From assembly GCA_021464415.1 (NCBI GenBank), contig CM038467.1, forward strand, positions 32,233,248-32,297,247: a stretch of 64,000 nt of DNA. The letters are read 5' to 3'. A program made the position numbers and the translations under genes. Origin of the DNA: Lonicera japonica (taxonomy: Eukaryota; Streptophyta; Magnoliopsida; Dipsacales; Caprifoliaceae). Position 1 is the stretch's first letter; every line of letters starts with the position of its first letter. Positions 1-9,850 of the stretch are shown in pieces. The notes under the pieces were generated by a model. It saw only the letters and a program-made list of their open reading frames with translations. It was not told the DNA's origin and did not search any database.

Positions 1-390
1 GAGAAATATAATCGAAGCACATATTGAAAAATCCAAAAGTACATCGAAATTTTATGTTTGATTTTAGAATGAGAAAGGAGACTTAAAAAAGTTATAAAAT
101 TTATCAATAACTAATTAAAAAACAAATACATGTTTAATAAATATTTTTTTAATTTACCACTATTAAAATTAGTTAAGAGATAAATTAATTAAGTGATAAA
201 TATTAGTTGTCGGATTAAAACAAAAAGGTTGAAGTTAAATCTAAGCCACTAATTTAAAAAATAAATAAAAGTTATACATAAGCTATCGGATGAGCTATCG
301 GATTGAAAGATAAAGATTCAAATTAAAGGTAATATATCCTAATTCGGCTGAGTCACAAAAGTAAGCGTACGAACTGAAAACGGCGGAAGC
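1..390. other. AT-rich intergenic DNA
   Basis: No gene or recognisable element is visible. This stretch lies directly upstream of the leader exon of F-box copy 1 and should contain its promoter, but no convincing TATA box stands out. Confidence 0.4.
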
Positions 391-502
391 TTTCTCTGAA
401 TCACGACAACTACGAACGAGTGACAAAAGCTCCCTTCATCTTCTTCTCTGATCGGATCTCATCTCCTGATCCACGTACCATTATATTTATTTATTTCTAC
501 AT
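391..502 (+). other. non-coding leader exon of F-box copy 1 (start approximate)
   Basis: The stretch matches the equivalent segment upstream of F-box copy 3 (about 30395-30514): both contain an 'aatcac...acgagtg' block, a C/T-rich block and a GATCGG motif, and end just before a GT splice donor. The donor here is at 503 (GTAGGT), aligned with GTAAGT at 30515. The acceptor is TTTCAG at 883-888, giving an inferred 386-bp intron (503-888) in the 5' UTR. The transcription start is not determined. The exon is absent upstream of copy 2. Confidence 0.55.
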
Positions 503-901
503 GTAGGTTTTCAAGTTTGTATTTTTTCTCTGCCTAATCCTGCATACTCCCCTGCAAAAATTTTGAAGTTTCTTTCGACTTTTAATCTTCTCGATCAATC
601 CTCCAGTGACCAGCATAATTCAATTAGAAATCGAGCAAATTCTTAGGTTGTAGATCAAATAGCTGTCCTTTGCCAGGTTGATTAATTAATGACAACCAAA
701 TATATTGTCGTAACATATATATTAATCAGATGATAGACCAAAAAAAATTAGATAAACTTAATTGTTAATTTATGGTGTTGGCTCTTTAGAATATGTTGTT
801 TTTCATTTTCTTTTCTCCCCAACTTTTGTTATCATGTAATTAGCCAAAGTACATTCTGAGTTTAATAAACTTTCATGCTCTGTTTCAGACAACAAGACAA
901 G

Positions 902-2176
902 ATGGTCTTTGAGTGCTTGACATGGATTCCTTTTATTTGGGGTCAGCTGCTCAGTCCGTTTATTAAGAAGAGACCAATTCGACCTCTTCCGGATGATCTC
1001 ACCATCGAGATTCTTAGTAGACTCCCAATAACATGCATTTTAGAATGCCGGAGGGTGTGTAGGAAGTGGCGTTCATTAACGTCATCACCTTATTTTGCAG
1101 AATTGCATCTCCAAAGAGATACTGCTCCTCCATCCCTTTTTTTTCACTGGTGTGATTATTCTTGCGACGGTAAGGTGGAGGATTCGAGCTGCTGGGTTTA
1201 TGATAAAGCTGGTCATAGTGAGACTATTAATAGGTGGAAGAGGAAGAGGAGGATCATCACAAAAGTAATCTCCGACTATTACTTGTACCACTCTAAAGCC
1301 ATTGTTTTAGGTTCATGCAATGGCCTACTAATGTTCCGAGCAACCAGGTGGGGATATAAAATTTTTGTATTTAATCCTATTATACAGAAAATTTTAACTC
1401 TGCCTTCTCTGTATGAGTTTACTACTCCATGTGGAATCTACTTTTATCCTTTAACTGGCGATTACAAGCTGCTATTACGCCTTTACACGAAAAAGAATTG
1501 CCATCCATGTTATTACACATATAGCCTGAAGTCAAAGGTTTGGAAAGACCTTGATTATTGCTCCTCCTGTAGAACTAGGAGTAACTCTGCTGCAATAATG
1601 TTGAACGGATCTCTACATTGGATGGTCTACTGCAACAAAATCAAAGACAACAAAGGCCCCTTTAATCATACTTGCCCAGATGGAATCACGTTTAATCATA
1701 CTTGCCCAGATGGAATCATCTTGTTTGACACGAAAACTGAAGTTTTCCGAGTTCTGCCTCTACCGGGAGATATTTGCTGTAATAACCCAACGGAGCATGG
1801 AAACATGCATCTGTTGGGGACCAGAGATCATTTGTGTATATGTCATGTGTCGTGGGGCGAAGTGATTCATGTGTGGGTGCTTAAGGACTATGTTAGGTGG
1901 GCTTGGGATAGGAGATATAAGATCAACCTCAATTGGGATCTCAAGCGCTTCCCTTTCGAAGGTAATTTCGGTAACACCGTTCCTTACCGTCCCAGGTATG
2001 TAAGGCCATTAGGCATAAACATCGAGGAACTGGTGATATCATGGGATTTCAGAGGAGTATTTACGTGTAATCTCAAGCAGAATATAGTTAGCAAAATACC
2101 CATTAAGGCAAACGAACGTTCGGATTTAGTTCCATATGCATCTGCCTACACTAGAAGCCTCATCACCTGGTGGTGA
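902..2176 (+). CDS. F-box protein with F-box-associated (FBA-type) C-terminal region, copy 1
   Basis: This 424-residue protein has an N-terminal F-box at about residues 29-71 (LPDDLTIEILSRLP, then VCRKWRSLTSSPYF). The long C-terminal region has landmarks of plant F-box-associated domains: GSCNGLLMF, FVFNPI, SLKSKVWKDLD, LNGSLHWMV and ILFDTKTEVFRVLPLPG. In this family the F-box binds the SKP1/ASK adaptor of an SCF ubiquitin ligase and the C-terminal part selects the substrate; the substrate here is unknown. The start is placed at 902, not at the in-frame ATG at 875, because 875 lies inside the leader intron (acceptor AG at 887-888) and copies 2 and 3 begin at the equivalent MV. A 10-residue repeat (FNHTCPDGIT/FNHTCPDGII), from a 30-bp tandem duplication near 1660-1720, is absent in copies 2 and 3. 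The frame is otherwise intact. Confidence 0.9.
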   Translation: MVFECLTWIPFIWGQLLSPFIKKRPIRPLPDDLTIEILSRLPITCILECRRVCRKWRSLTSSPYFAELHLQRDTAPPSLFFHWCDYSCDGKVEDSSCWVYDKAGHSETINRWKRKRRIITKVISDYYLYHSKAIVLGSCNGLLMFRATRWGYKIFVFNPIIQKILTLPSLYEFTTPCGIYFYPLTGDYKLLLRLYTKKNCHPCYYTYSLKSKVWKDLDYCSSCRTRSNSAAIMLNGSLHWMVYCNKIKDNKGPFNHTCPDGITFNHTCPDGIILFDTKTEVFRVLPLPGDICCNNPTEHGNMHLLGTRDHLCICHVSWGEVIHVWVLKDYVRWAWDRRYKINLNWDLKRFPFEGNFGNTVPYRPRYVRPLGINIEELVISWDFRGVFTCNLKQNIVSKIPIKANERSDLVPYASAYTRSLITWW

Positions 2177-3216
2177 CCTTTCCGCAGGATTGAAAATATA
2201 ACTCACGCATCCTCCTTTCCTTTGTTCCACAGTTGTGCATATTTATTTACATAGATTCAGATTTGCTTGTGTATGTAATGCATGTGACTTTCTATTTATT
2301 TGCGTAGGTTTGATGATATGTATGGTTCAAATTGGCTTGTTTATCTTTTCGCTCAATTTGTAATACTGATACATAATTGGTAGTTGAATTTGACTTTGTG
2401 GTTTTTTTTGGGAGCTTTGAATTTATTCCTTTCAGATTAAGTATTATTCCTACTCTCTCAAATTAATAGTCCCAATTTGATTTTAGTTATTTCTTAAAAA
2501 ACATTAATTTCAAAATCTAATTAGTAGTCAAGAATGCAACCTATTTTATTTTGTTAGACTTACTACATTGATTAATTCCTTAAACAAAAAAGAAGAAGAG
2601 ATGTGAGACTTAGTTTGAGACCAATAGAGTAATTCTTTTTCTTTTTACATTGTAAAACTCCTCCATGTGTTTGAACAAATGTAAAAGAAGTTGAGCTATT
2701 ATTATTATTATAATCTGGGTGTATGTAGGCTATTGCGACTCCAATTCCAGTTTATCTGAGTCTAACTCTACCAAAGGTTCCATCGAGTCTAGCTACCGAT
2801 ACGCTCCACAAGTGCGTAGATTCACCATTGTCCTCTAATATCAATTGTTGTGCCCATCGGCACATAGGCCCTGAGCTCACCGATTCGCGCACATAGTAAC
2901 GATATTGTCTCCAACTTAAACAGTTTTGGGTTACAGGCTTTGTTATTATGTGGTAACAGTATGGGATCCCATACTGATATATTCATGTTGAGTTCTACAA
3001 TTTTTTCATATAAAATCAATGGTTTGAGCTAACCATTTCTAACAGATGTTTTGAAGCGGGGATCATTTAGATCTTGATCATTTTGATGTTTTGTTGGATG
3101 TTGCAGCAAATTATGTGTTGGAGCTTGTGAATATTGAAGCCATGATGTAATTTTTCTTGTTTAAAGCTGTTTTGTACCAAATAATTTAAATGTGAGGCAA
3201 ATGAATATACAAGCAT
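2177..3216. other. 3' UTR and downstream flank of F-box copy 1
   Basis: The first ~100 bases (TTTCCGCAGG...CCACAGTTG) match the 3' flank of copy 3 and are the likely 3' UTR. A perfect 18-bp palindrome, AGTATGGGATCCCATACT, lies at 2958-2975. From about 3025 the sequence matches 13215 onward, downstream of copy 2. No further gene is supported. Confidence 0.5.
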
Positions 3217-3224
3217 AAATTTTA

Positions 3225-3396
3225 GGGTGGCGCTATTGCCATCCTCCGAATATCTCTATAACACTCTCCATCTCTAAAACACTCTTTTAGTACATTACTT
3301 TCCTTCCTTTCACTCCTAATATTCAAGGAGCACCCACCTCCTAATTAATAATGATAATAATAATAATAATAATAATAACAACAACTTAATATACCC

Positions 3397-3427
<31 letters not shown>

Positions 3428-4402
3428 CTTCTTCTTCTTCTTCTTCTTCCTCCATTTCTTCTCTTTTATTCCAACCTACAATAACAATAAGTACTATCAA
3501 AAGATCTATCACGTAATTATCGGTATAAATCAACTGTTGAGCACTTATATCACTATTTAAACTCCGTTTTCCATTAACGACCTCCGAAACTTAATATGAA
3601 GCTATACTCGGCTTAACGCAACCGATTAAATAGTAAAGAACTCGGTGCAAATAAGCCGAATCCAACAAGATTTTCATTCAACCTTGCTCGGCAGTAATCC
3701 CCCGAGTGTGAAGCATTTTGCTCGGCCTAAAATAACCGAGTGTGATAATAGAGGGATCGTTTCAACTACGCCGAGTCAAGCCAAATTCAATCCTTGATCG
3801 GTTGAAATCTAACAGAGTAAGTTGCACAAAGTTCGGCCCTTATGAGTCGAGCAAACATTCTTCATTCGCATAAGTCAAGAATGTATGCTCGGTTATGAAC
3901 AACCGAGCTTGTTCACTCTTACTCGATTACGTATGGCCGAATATAATTAAAAACGTGCTATGTTTTCTAGGTTGCAAACTAAAAATTAATCTACCTAGTT
4001 GCTCTCTTTTTTCCATGAGGGATTGCTTCTTTTAGTGGTATAAGTGAACTTGATAGTGATACATATAAATAAACTAGATGGTTTGTTTCAGATTGTAAAC
4101 AAGTATAAGGTGCTGTGTTTATTTTTGGCAAACCTTCCTCCTCGCAAGAACTAAGGTGCCCAGTTACATTGTTCTGTTTTTTTGTAAAGAAGTATAATGG
4201 GGTTTTTGTAATGGAGGTTTTGAAAGTGTTGTTGATGATGAATTTTAGAGAGAGAATGATAATGGTAATGGAAATAAATAATTAATTAATAATTATTGAT
4301 TATTGTAGCTCAAAAAAATGTGGTGTGCGGCAATAGTAAATATTTTCATTTTTTTTAGGGGAGTGTTAGAAAGATATTCCATGGGTGGCAATAGCGCCAC
4401 CC
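3225..4402. mobile_element. TIR DNA transposon, non-autonomous, 8-bp target duplication
   Basis: The left end GGGTGGCGCTATTGCCATCC and the right end GGGTGGCAATAGCGCCACCC are inverted repeats, and similarity continues inward for about 40-55 bp with mismatches. The element is flanked by AAATTTTA at 3217-3224 and 4403-4410. The sister duplication unit has a single AAATTTTA at 13422-13429 and no insert, so the boundaries are firm. An 8-bp duplication suggests hAT, but the termini are not typical hAT ends and a MULE-like origin is possible. No transposase is visible. The interior holds AAT and CTT microsatellites and, at 3540-3960, a segment rich in CTCGGC/GCCGAG motifs. Confidence 0.85.
3347..3450. 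repeat. AAT and CTT microsatellites
   Basis: An (AAT)n run at about 3347-3377 is followed by a (CTT)n run at about 3399-3449. The poly-Glu reading frame on the minus strand is only a product of the CTT repeat. Confidence 0.9.
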
Positions 4403-4410
4403 AAATTTTA

Positions 4411-5793
4411 TTACAGCCATCCACAGCCATTGAAAACTGCTGTAACACACGCAGAGAACAAAAAAGGGGGAAAAAAAACATTGAAACCCATCGAATTCAA
4501 AGTACAGGCTTGGATTGAAGATCACAACTTATCACAATTCGGAGAGATCGAGAAACGTAAATCGTCTAGGTCATAAGGTAACATTTTTTTTTCATTTTAA
4601 TCACTAACCCGTTTGGTTACGTAAATTACCTAATTTTACAATTAGTTAATTTTCGATTGAAGAATTGTGAATTTGCTCATTTATAAATAATTCAATTCTA
4701 ATTCAAGTAGTGTTTGGAAAACTTAAACGAGAAATTCCGATTGTTAGAATAAAAACATGTTCTCTTTTGCTTTATGTTATTTAAAATTTTGTCTAGATGC
4801 ATCAATATCACGGGTAGAAACTAGATTTTCTTGAAAAATATAGTTGGAAGGAATTATCTAATTATAGAATTAGGCAATTTTAAGTTTTACTTGAAATGAC
4901 TTAATTTGAGTTTTTGTGAATCAACTTGAATTATTATATTTACAGTTGTTCAATTTACACAACCGAACACTAATAAATGAATTTTTTGTAAATTACTTAA
5001 TTGTAAATTATCTAATTCGCAATTTGAAGGACAACCAAACGGGTCTTAAATAAAAACGTTTAATTAAAATTTGAAATGTCATATTAACTTATATCTAAAA
5101 CATATATTTAAGCCACTCACGCATAAGGTATACACATAAATAAGCATACTTTCACATTTCTCTCTCACCAACTTTAAAATAATAAAAAAAATAAACTCAA
5201 TACCATAATTTTGAATCCAAAAATAAAAAATTCAATAAAATTCATATATTTGAAAACTAATAATCAAGATTTATAAAATAAAATACATTAGGACCAAATG
5301 ATTACTCGTAATAAAAAGCTATTATATTGAATCTTACATAAATTATGTTACATATATAATTCCATATATTTATATATTATTAGTTCTTTTAAGTTTACAA
5401 AAATGTTTGTGAAAGAATTAGGTGGTACTATTGCCAAAACAATTATCTTTTTAGTAGAGAATAATATTTTTTTTTTCCAGAAGTTGTTCCATATACTTCC
5501 AAAGTTGTGTATTGCTTTGATAATAATGCTAACCAATAGTTAAATCCCAAACGTGTATAATTTACGTGCAAAACACAATTTACAAATAAATAATAAATCA
5601 AACGCATTTTTTGTTTACATATTAATTTAAGTACTTATAATTTTGTCAAAAGTCATCTTTCATTCATAATCCTTTTTTCACATTTGATCAACTACAAACT
5701 TAAAACATAATTTAGAAGACGACACACTAATTTTCACATACAACCAAACTTTAATTTTGGGAGTAAAGCGACTTCCAAATTTGATTATGGGTT
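4411..5793. other. duplicated downstream flank of F-box copy 1
   Basis: Except for the MITE at 4608-5046, this stretch matches 13430-14375 downstream of F-box copy 2. That shows the tandem duplication extended several kilobases past the gene. No coding region is supported. Confidence 0.6.
4608..5046. mobile_element. Tourist-like MITE, TAA target duplication
   Basis: The ends are CCCGTTTGGTT and AACCAAACGGGTCT, inverted relative to each other, bounded by TAA at 4605-4607 and 5047-5049. The sister unit lacks the insert near 13640-13650, which gives an empty site. The 3-bp TAA duplication and terminal style fit PIF/Harbinger (Tourist) MITEs. It is about 439 bp with no coding capacity. Confidence 0.75.
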
Positions 5794-5798
5794 GTTAA

Positions 5799-6064
5799 TG
5801 TTAAATTATACAACATAAAAATAGAGAAATTATATTAATGGGCAAGAATCCCATAATGAGTTACATTGTTACTATCACTTCCTAAATTAACAACACAAGA
5901 CTAACTAATATATACTATTATAAAGGGAAAACTAATTAGAACAATTGATGAAAAGGAAATAAATATAAAAGATGAAAGAAGGAAAAAAGAAAGAAAAGGA
6001 TCCAAGAAAAGGAAAGGGAAGAAAAGGGATCCAATGCATTTTGGGATCCAATGATATTCTAACA
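5799..6064 (-). repeat. 3' LTR of the gene-carrying retrotransposon
   Basis: This 266-bp TG...CA direct repeat is nearly identical to 8535-8800, so the insertion is fairly recent. Its target duplication GTTAA is at 5794-5798. Confidence 0.9.
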
Positions 6065-6198
6065 CCCACCCCTCAAACTCAAGGTGGTATGAAGAGACCA
6101 ATTTGAGTTTGAAGAGAGATAATGAAAATATAAAAAAGAAAAGGTTACCCAAACAGCTATGGAGAAGCTGAACGGTATGCTATTGAATGCTAAAATGT

Positions 6199-6999
6199 TC
6201 AAAAATTCTGACCATCATCAGTACCAAAATTCAAGATAGCACTGAGGTCAGAAGAAGGATAATCAAAATAATTATATCCTAAAACTGTCCGGTTAGTATT
6301 TGATGATCCGGCAACCTCTGCAACAGAACCCAAATGAGAAAATCCCCCTGAAAATCCTTCCAAACGAGCTTGGTAATCTGACATATTCGGATATGTCGGA
6401 AAAGCCCTGTGTTCTGAACAATTTATATTAGTCGGAAGGATATTAGATTCAGTATTTTCTAGCGCCATGAGGAGCCGGAATAAGCCTTCGGAGCAAGGAT
6501 ATCCCAACAGATCTTCATTGATCGGAAGAACCACAGGTTATGGAAGATTCACAGTAGTCGGGACAACCTCAGGTGCAAAATTATTTGCCGACGATAGGAA
6601 ACGATAGGAACTTCCAAGAGGGGGTGAGACAAGGGATGAGTTAGCGCTAAAATATCCTCTTCCTAATCTAGCTTCTAACGCTGTTACCCGAGATTGTAAA
6701 GCTTCTAATTTTTGTTGAAGAGAAGTTAGAAGAGCAGTACAACCACCAACAGGATTATCGATTCTCGCTCGGGCTTCAAAAAGAAACGACGTGAGAGTTT
6801 CAAGATGTTTGTACTCGAGAACATGTTTCAAAATACTTACCACATTCTTTACCCCGAAAACAGTGAATATCGTGTAATAATCTTGACGAATAATCTCACG
6901 AGGAAAAAATTTAGCCGATTCACAAAATGGAGGACAAGCTTTACGGAAATAAGCACAGGCAGCACATGGAGTACCTCTAGAGCGGACAGTGTTTGACAT
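6199..6999 (-). pseudogene. LOB-domain (LBD/ASL) protein-like frame, interrupted by one stop
   Basis: The frame reads from ATG at 6999. Residues 12-26 hold the LOB C-block: CAACAYFRKACPPFC has the CX2CX6CX3C spacing that defines the zinc-binding motif. A GAS-block-like region follows (IFTVFGVKNV, FLFEARARIDNPVGGC, LTSLQQKLEAL). LBD proteins are plant-specific DNA-binding regulators of organ boundaries and lateral organs. A TAA at 6538-6540 ends the protein at 153 residues, but the same frame stays open for about 112 more residues to 6199, as if a ~266-residue protein acquired one nonsense mutation. The canonical DPVYGC is NPVGGC and the GAS triplet is GVK, so DNA binding may be altered. The frame lies inside an LTR retrotransposon, in its transcriptional sense. 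It is either a captured gene copy with a late stop or a shortened 153-residue LOB protein. Confidence 0.8.
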
Positions 7000-7570
7000 A
7001 ATTGTATAAGGAGACTGGGATTTTTAGAGTGATAAAGAGGAAAAAAAAAGGGATAGGAGACTGGAATTTTTGGAGTGATGGGAGAGATTGGGCTAGAGAG
7101 TTATGGCTCTGGATGGATTTTGAATTGTGAAAAACTTTTAAGGATTTCGAAACCGAAAACACTGACTTCCGGCTAGATATGGATTTGACAGGGCTTCAAG
7201 TAGAGGTGCAACGCGTGAACGCGCGTGGCTGAATATGGAAAAAAAAATTTCTGGGCCAAAATGAAAAATCAGAAGCCTTGAACGTTGAACCTGCGGTGGT
7301 TGTTGGTTCAAACGAAAAAAAAAATGAGTTTAAACTGCAAATAGTGAAAACTTTTTGAAACCTTTTTGGACTGAAATGTGAGACCAGAAAGTTTATGGGG
7401 TTAAACTGAAAGATACCAGAACTTCTGGGAACCCAACATAAATCCTTTTTTTTTTTTTAAGTGCTTGCAGCTATAACACAACACCTATAATTAAAGTTGT
7501 CTCTTGCTTTTCCTTTAAACTAGCAAAATAATTAAGGCTGCCATAGAAGTGCAAACTATGGCAATGCAGA
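7000..7570. other. interior of the LTR element between the two captured genes
   Basis: No ORF is convincing. The segment next to the LBD frame (7000-7200) may be its captured 5' flank. The rest is low-complexity and unassigned. Confidence 0.4.
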
Positions 7571-8439
7571 TTGAGATTCCGACTATGGTTAGGCTATCGG
7601 AGTATTTGTAGAGTGAAGAAGTTGGAGAGGGATCGAAGGTGGGAGAAAAGGGGTTACTTTACGGAAAACATCAACAGAGAGACTACAACACCGCTTGGGT
7701 TCTTGGGTTTGGCAAATGGGTTTGTGTATTTGGATCTTTTGAATGGGATAGTGGTGATTGATTCTAAAGCCATGAATGGATGGTTTGAGCGGCGGCAGAG
7801 CTGGTTACGGTGGTCGTTGATATAGACAGAGAGGTAGAGAGAGATAACGACGGTGCAGTCGGAGGAGCCGTAGGCGAATAATTCGGAGCGAGAGTGCTGA
7901 ATTTTTCGAATCTGAAGCACTAAATGACCGATGAATTCTCTGATTTCAAGCCTCTCCACGCCACAGTCGACGCTAAGCTTCAAGCTATTTGCTAAAACTT
8001 AGCTAATGGGAGCTCTGGCAAAGTCAAATCATCGGTGGAATCGAAGAAGCCGAGTGCTGTTCCTTTTGCACACCAGGTGTTCGACGAAATGTCCCAAAGA
8101 GAAGTCAGATGCTTAGAGCCGGAGAACATCAAGGTGGAGCCCACCAGTTCTTCACCGGCGACGTCTTCGTCTCCGTCCGGTGAATTGTCAAGTGGGTCTT
8201 CTTCGGAATCTGGGATTAGTTTCTTGGATTTCAGCGAGCCTTCGTTTGATGATTGTGGGAACTTTGAATTGGAAAAGTTTCCGTCGGTTGAGATAGATTG
8301 GGAAGCTTTGTCATCTTCTTTGGCAGAGAGAGAGGGAGTGTATGTGGGGGTGGATATCGGATCTGTCGGAATGGTTCCGGATCCGGTGGTAGCAATGATC
8401 GACGTCTTCCGCGTGTCGGAGAAGCCACTCGATGGTTGA
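7571..8439 (+). pseudogene. decayed AP2/ERF transcription factor, RAP2.4-like (ERF group I), antisense to the host element
   Basis: The C-terminal part is clearest: from about 7950 it reads SDFKPLHATVDAKLQAIC, a stop (TAA 7993-7995) and [13 protein letters not shown]. It continues in frame through ATG 8035 to [16 protein letters not shown] and [15 protein letters not shown], ending at 8439. The PLH..VDAKLQAIC block and the (F/Y)PS.EIDW motif are hallmarks of ERF group I/DREB A-6 proteins. Upstream, LNFSNLKH (about 7898-7921) matches the end of an AP2 domain, and KLERDRRWEKRG near 7619 looks like a decayed AP2 start, in another frame. Several frameshifts and stops rule out a functional DNA-binding domain. 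ERF group I genes are usually single-exon, so genomic and RNA capture cannot be told apart. Confidence 0.72.
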
Positions 8440-8522
8440 CTGGGCAGGTGACAAAGGGCCGCCGGCCGGAAAAGGTGAAACTTCAAAAAAAATAAAAAAA
8501 TTATAGGTGAAGAAATTGAATC

Positions 8523-8534
8523 CCTCTGATACCA
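8523..8534 (-). other. primer binding site (initiator Met-tRNA type)
   Basis: On the minus strand TGGTATCAGAGG directly follows the LTR end at 8535. This is the commonest plant copia/TRIM PBS and sets the element's orientation. Confidence 0.85.
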
Positions 8535-8800
8535 TGTTAAATTATACAACATAAAAATAGATAAATTATATTAATGGGCAAGAATCCCATAATGAGTTAC
8601 ATTGTTACTATCACTTTCTAAATTAACAACACAAGACTAACTAATATACACTATTAAAAAGGGAAAACTAATTATAACAATTGATGAAAAGGAAATAAAT
8701 ATAAAAGATGAAAGAAGGGAAAAAGAAAGAAAATGATCCAAGAAAGGGAAAGGGAAGAAAAGGGATCTAATGCATTTTGGGATTCAGTGATATTCTAACA
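8535..8800 (-). repeat. 5' LTR of the gene-carrying retrotransposon
   Basis: This is the partner of the LTR at 5799-6064, with target duplication GTTAA at 8801-8805. A CTTTATAATAG-like sequence on the minus strand could serve as a TATA box. Transcription from here would read the ERF relic in antisense and the LBD frame in sense. Confidence 0.9.
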
Positions 8801-8805
8801 GTTAA

Positions 8806-9101
8806 CAGCTTTGCTTTAATAGTTGTTATGTTTAATAATCGGTTTGATGAAGGGGATTTTCACTCCACTTTTATTATCTAGCCGCTAAAGATTTTGTTAT
8901 TTTTCCCTCGAAATAATAGCATAATTCAATTAGAAATCGAGCAAGTTCTTAGGTTGTAGATCAAATAGCTGTCCTTTGCCAGGTTGATTAATGACAACCA
9001 AATAGATTGTGGTAACATATATATATATATTAGTCAGATCATAGACCAAAAAATTCAGATCAACTTATTGTTAATTTATTGTGTTGGCCTTTTAGAATAT
9101 G
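8806..9101. other. start of the second duplication unit (leader-intron fragment)
   Basis: From about 8928 the sequence (AGCATAATTCAATTAG...) matches the interior of the copy 1 leader intron from about 613. The first leader exon and its splice donor are not repeated here, so the duplication breakpoint lies inside the intron. Confidence 0.65.
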
Positions 9102-9402
9102 TGTAAGTGTTATTCTTCCGCCTACAATATTTTAGAATATTTTGAGTCAAAACAAGTTATTTTTTCGTGTCTAGATTGCACATCTTTGGTTTTATTTTTG
9201 TCTTATTTTTTGAAGAGCGTTTAAAGCCGTATCCGGAAAATGAATTAATTGTGGAGCTAAAAAGATCAAGTATATCTTTATTATCCATTTTAGTATATTT
9301 TCACATAAGTTTCAAAAGTTTAAAAATGTTTTAATTGATCTTAATTGTGTTTTTTATGTTCTTATGTGTTTCTATATCCATCTTTATTTAGATTTAATCT
9401 TA

Positions 9403-9850
9403 GGGGTTGTTTGATTCAACCACTTAAATCTGAAAACTTAAAGTTTTCAGATTTAAGTAGTGTGGAGGTTGTTTGTTTGGTAAAAAAATTAAGTGGCCAG
9501 TCACTTAAATCTGAAAATTTGTGTCCAAAAAATTAAGTGGCAAACTTACCACTTAAATCTGAAAACTTAAAACACCCTCATATAAAATACCTATTTTACC
9601 CTCATATGATTTTTTTTATTTTCATTTAGAATCATGTCATCCAAATAAACTAATAAGGGCAAAGTTGTCATACTAAACAAAATTCAGTTTTCAGATGTGT
9701 TATATTCAAATAAACAACATTTTTTTAGATACAATTTTCAAAAGTAAACAAACAACTTTTTTAGTTTCAGGTTTCAATTTTCAGTTTTCAGTTTTCAGTT
9801 TCAGTTTCAGTTTCAGTTTTCAGTTTTAAGATATTTTATCAAACGCCACT
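9403..9850. mobile_element. Tourist-like MITE, TTA target duplication
   Basis: The ends GGGGTTGTTTGAT and ATCAAACGCCACT are inverted, bounded by TTA at 9400-9402 and 9851-9853. The interior has repeated CACTTAAATCTGAAAA and CAGTTTTCAG motifs shared with the larger relative at 21123-22153. The TTA duplication fits PIF/Harbinger. Confidence 0.8.

Larger units (their letters stand above)
5799..8800 (-). mobile_element. compact LTR retrotransposon carrying host transcription-factor sequences
   Basis: Two near-identical 266-bp direct repeats (5799-6064 and 8535-8800) start TGTTAAATT and end TCTAACA. They are flanked by a perfect 5-bp target duplication, GTTAA, at 5794-5798 and 8801-8805. On the minus strand the repeat at 8535-8800 is followed at once by TGGTATCAGAG, the usual PBS complementary to initiator Met-tRNA. 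The other LTR is preceded by a purine tract (TTTGAGGGGTGGG), so the element reads on the minus strand. The 2.47-kb interior shows no gag, protease, integrase, RT or RNase H. It holds an LBD-like frame in sense and a decayed ERF-like gene in antisense. It must have depended on another element for its enzymes. Confidence 0.9.

Noticed and set aside
875..901. Upstream in-frame ATG giving a longer F-box copy 1 (and 11730 for copy 2)
   Set aside because: Both ATGs lie before a TTTCAG acceptor shared by all three copies; copy 3 has no equivalent ATG and starts at the same MV.
3345..3533. Minus-strand ORF with a long Glu run
   Set aside because: It is a translation of the CTT microsatellite.
7992..8552. 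186-codon minus-strand ORF in the LTR element
   Set aside because: It is the reverse shadow of the ERF-like sequence and runs into the PBS and LTR; the plus-strand frame carries the recognisable motifs.
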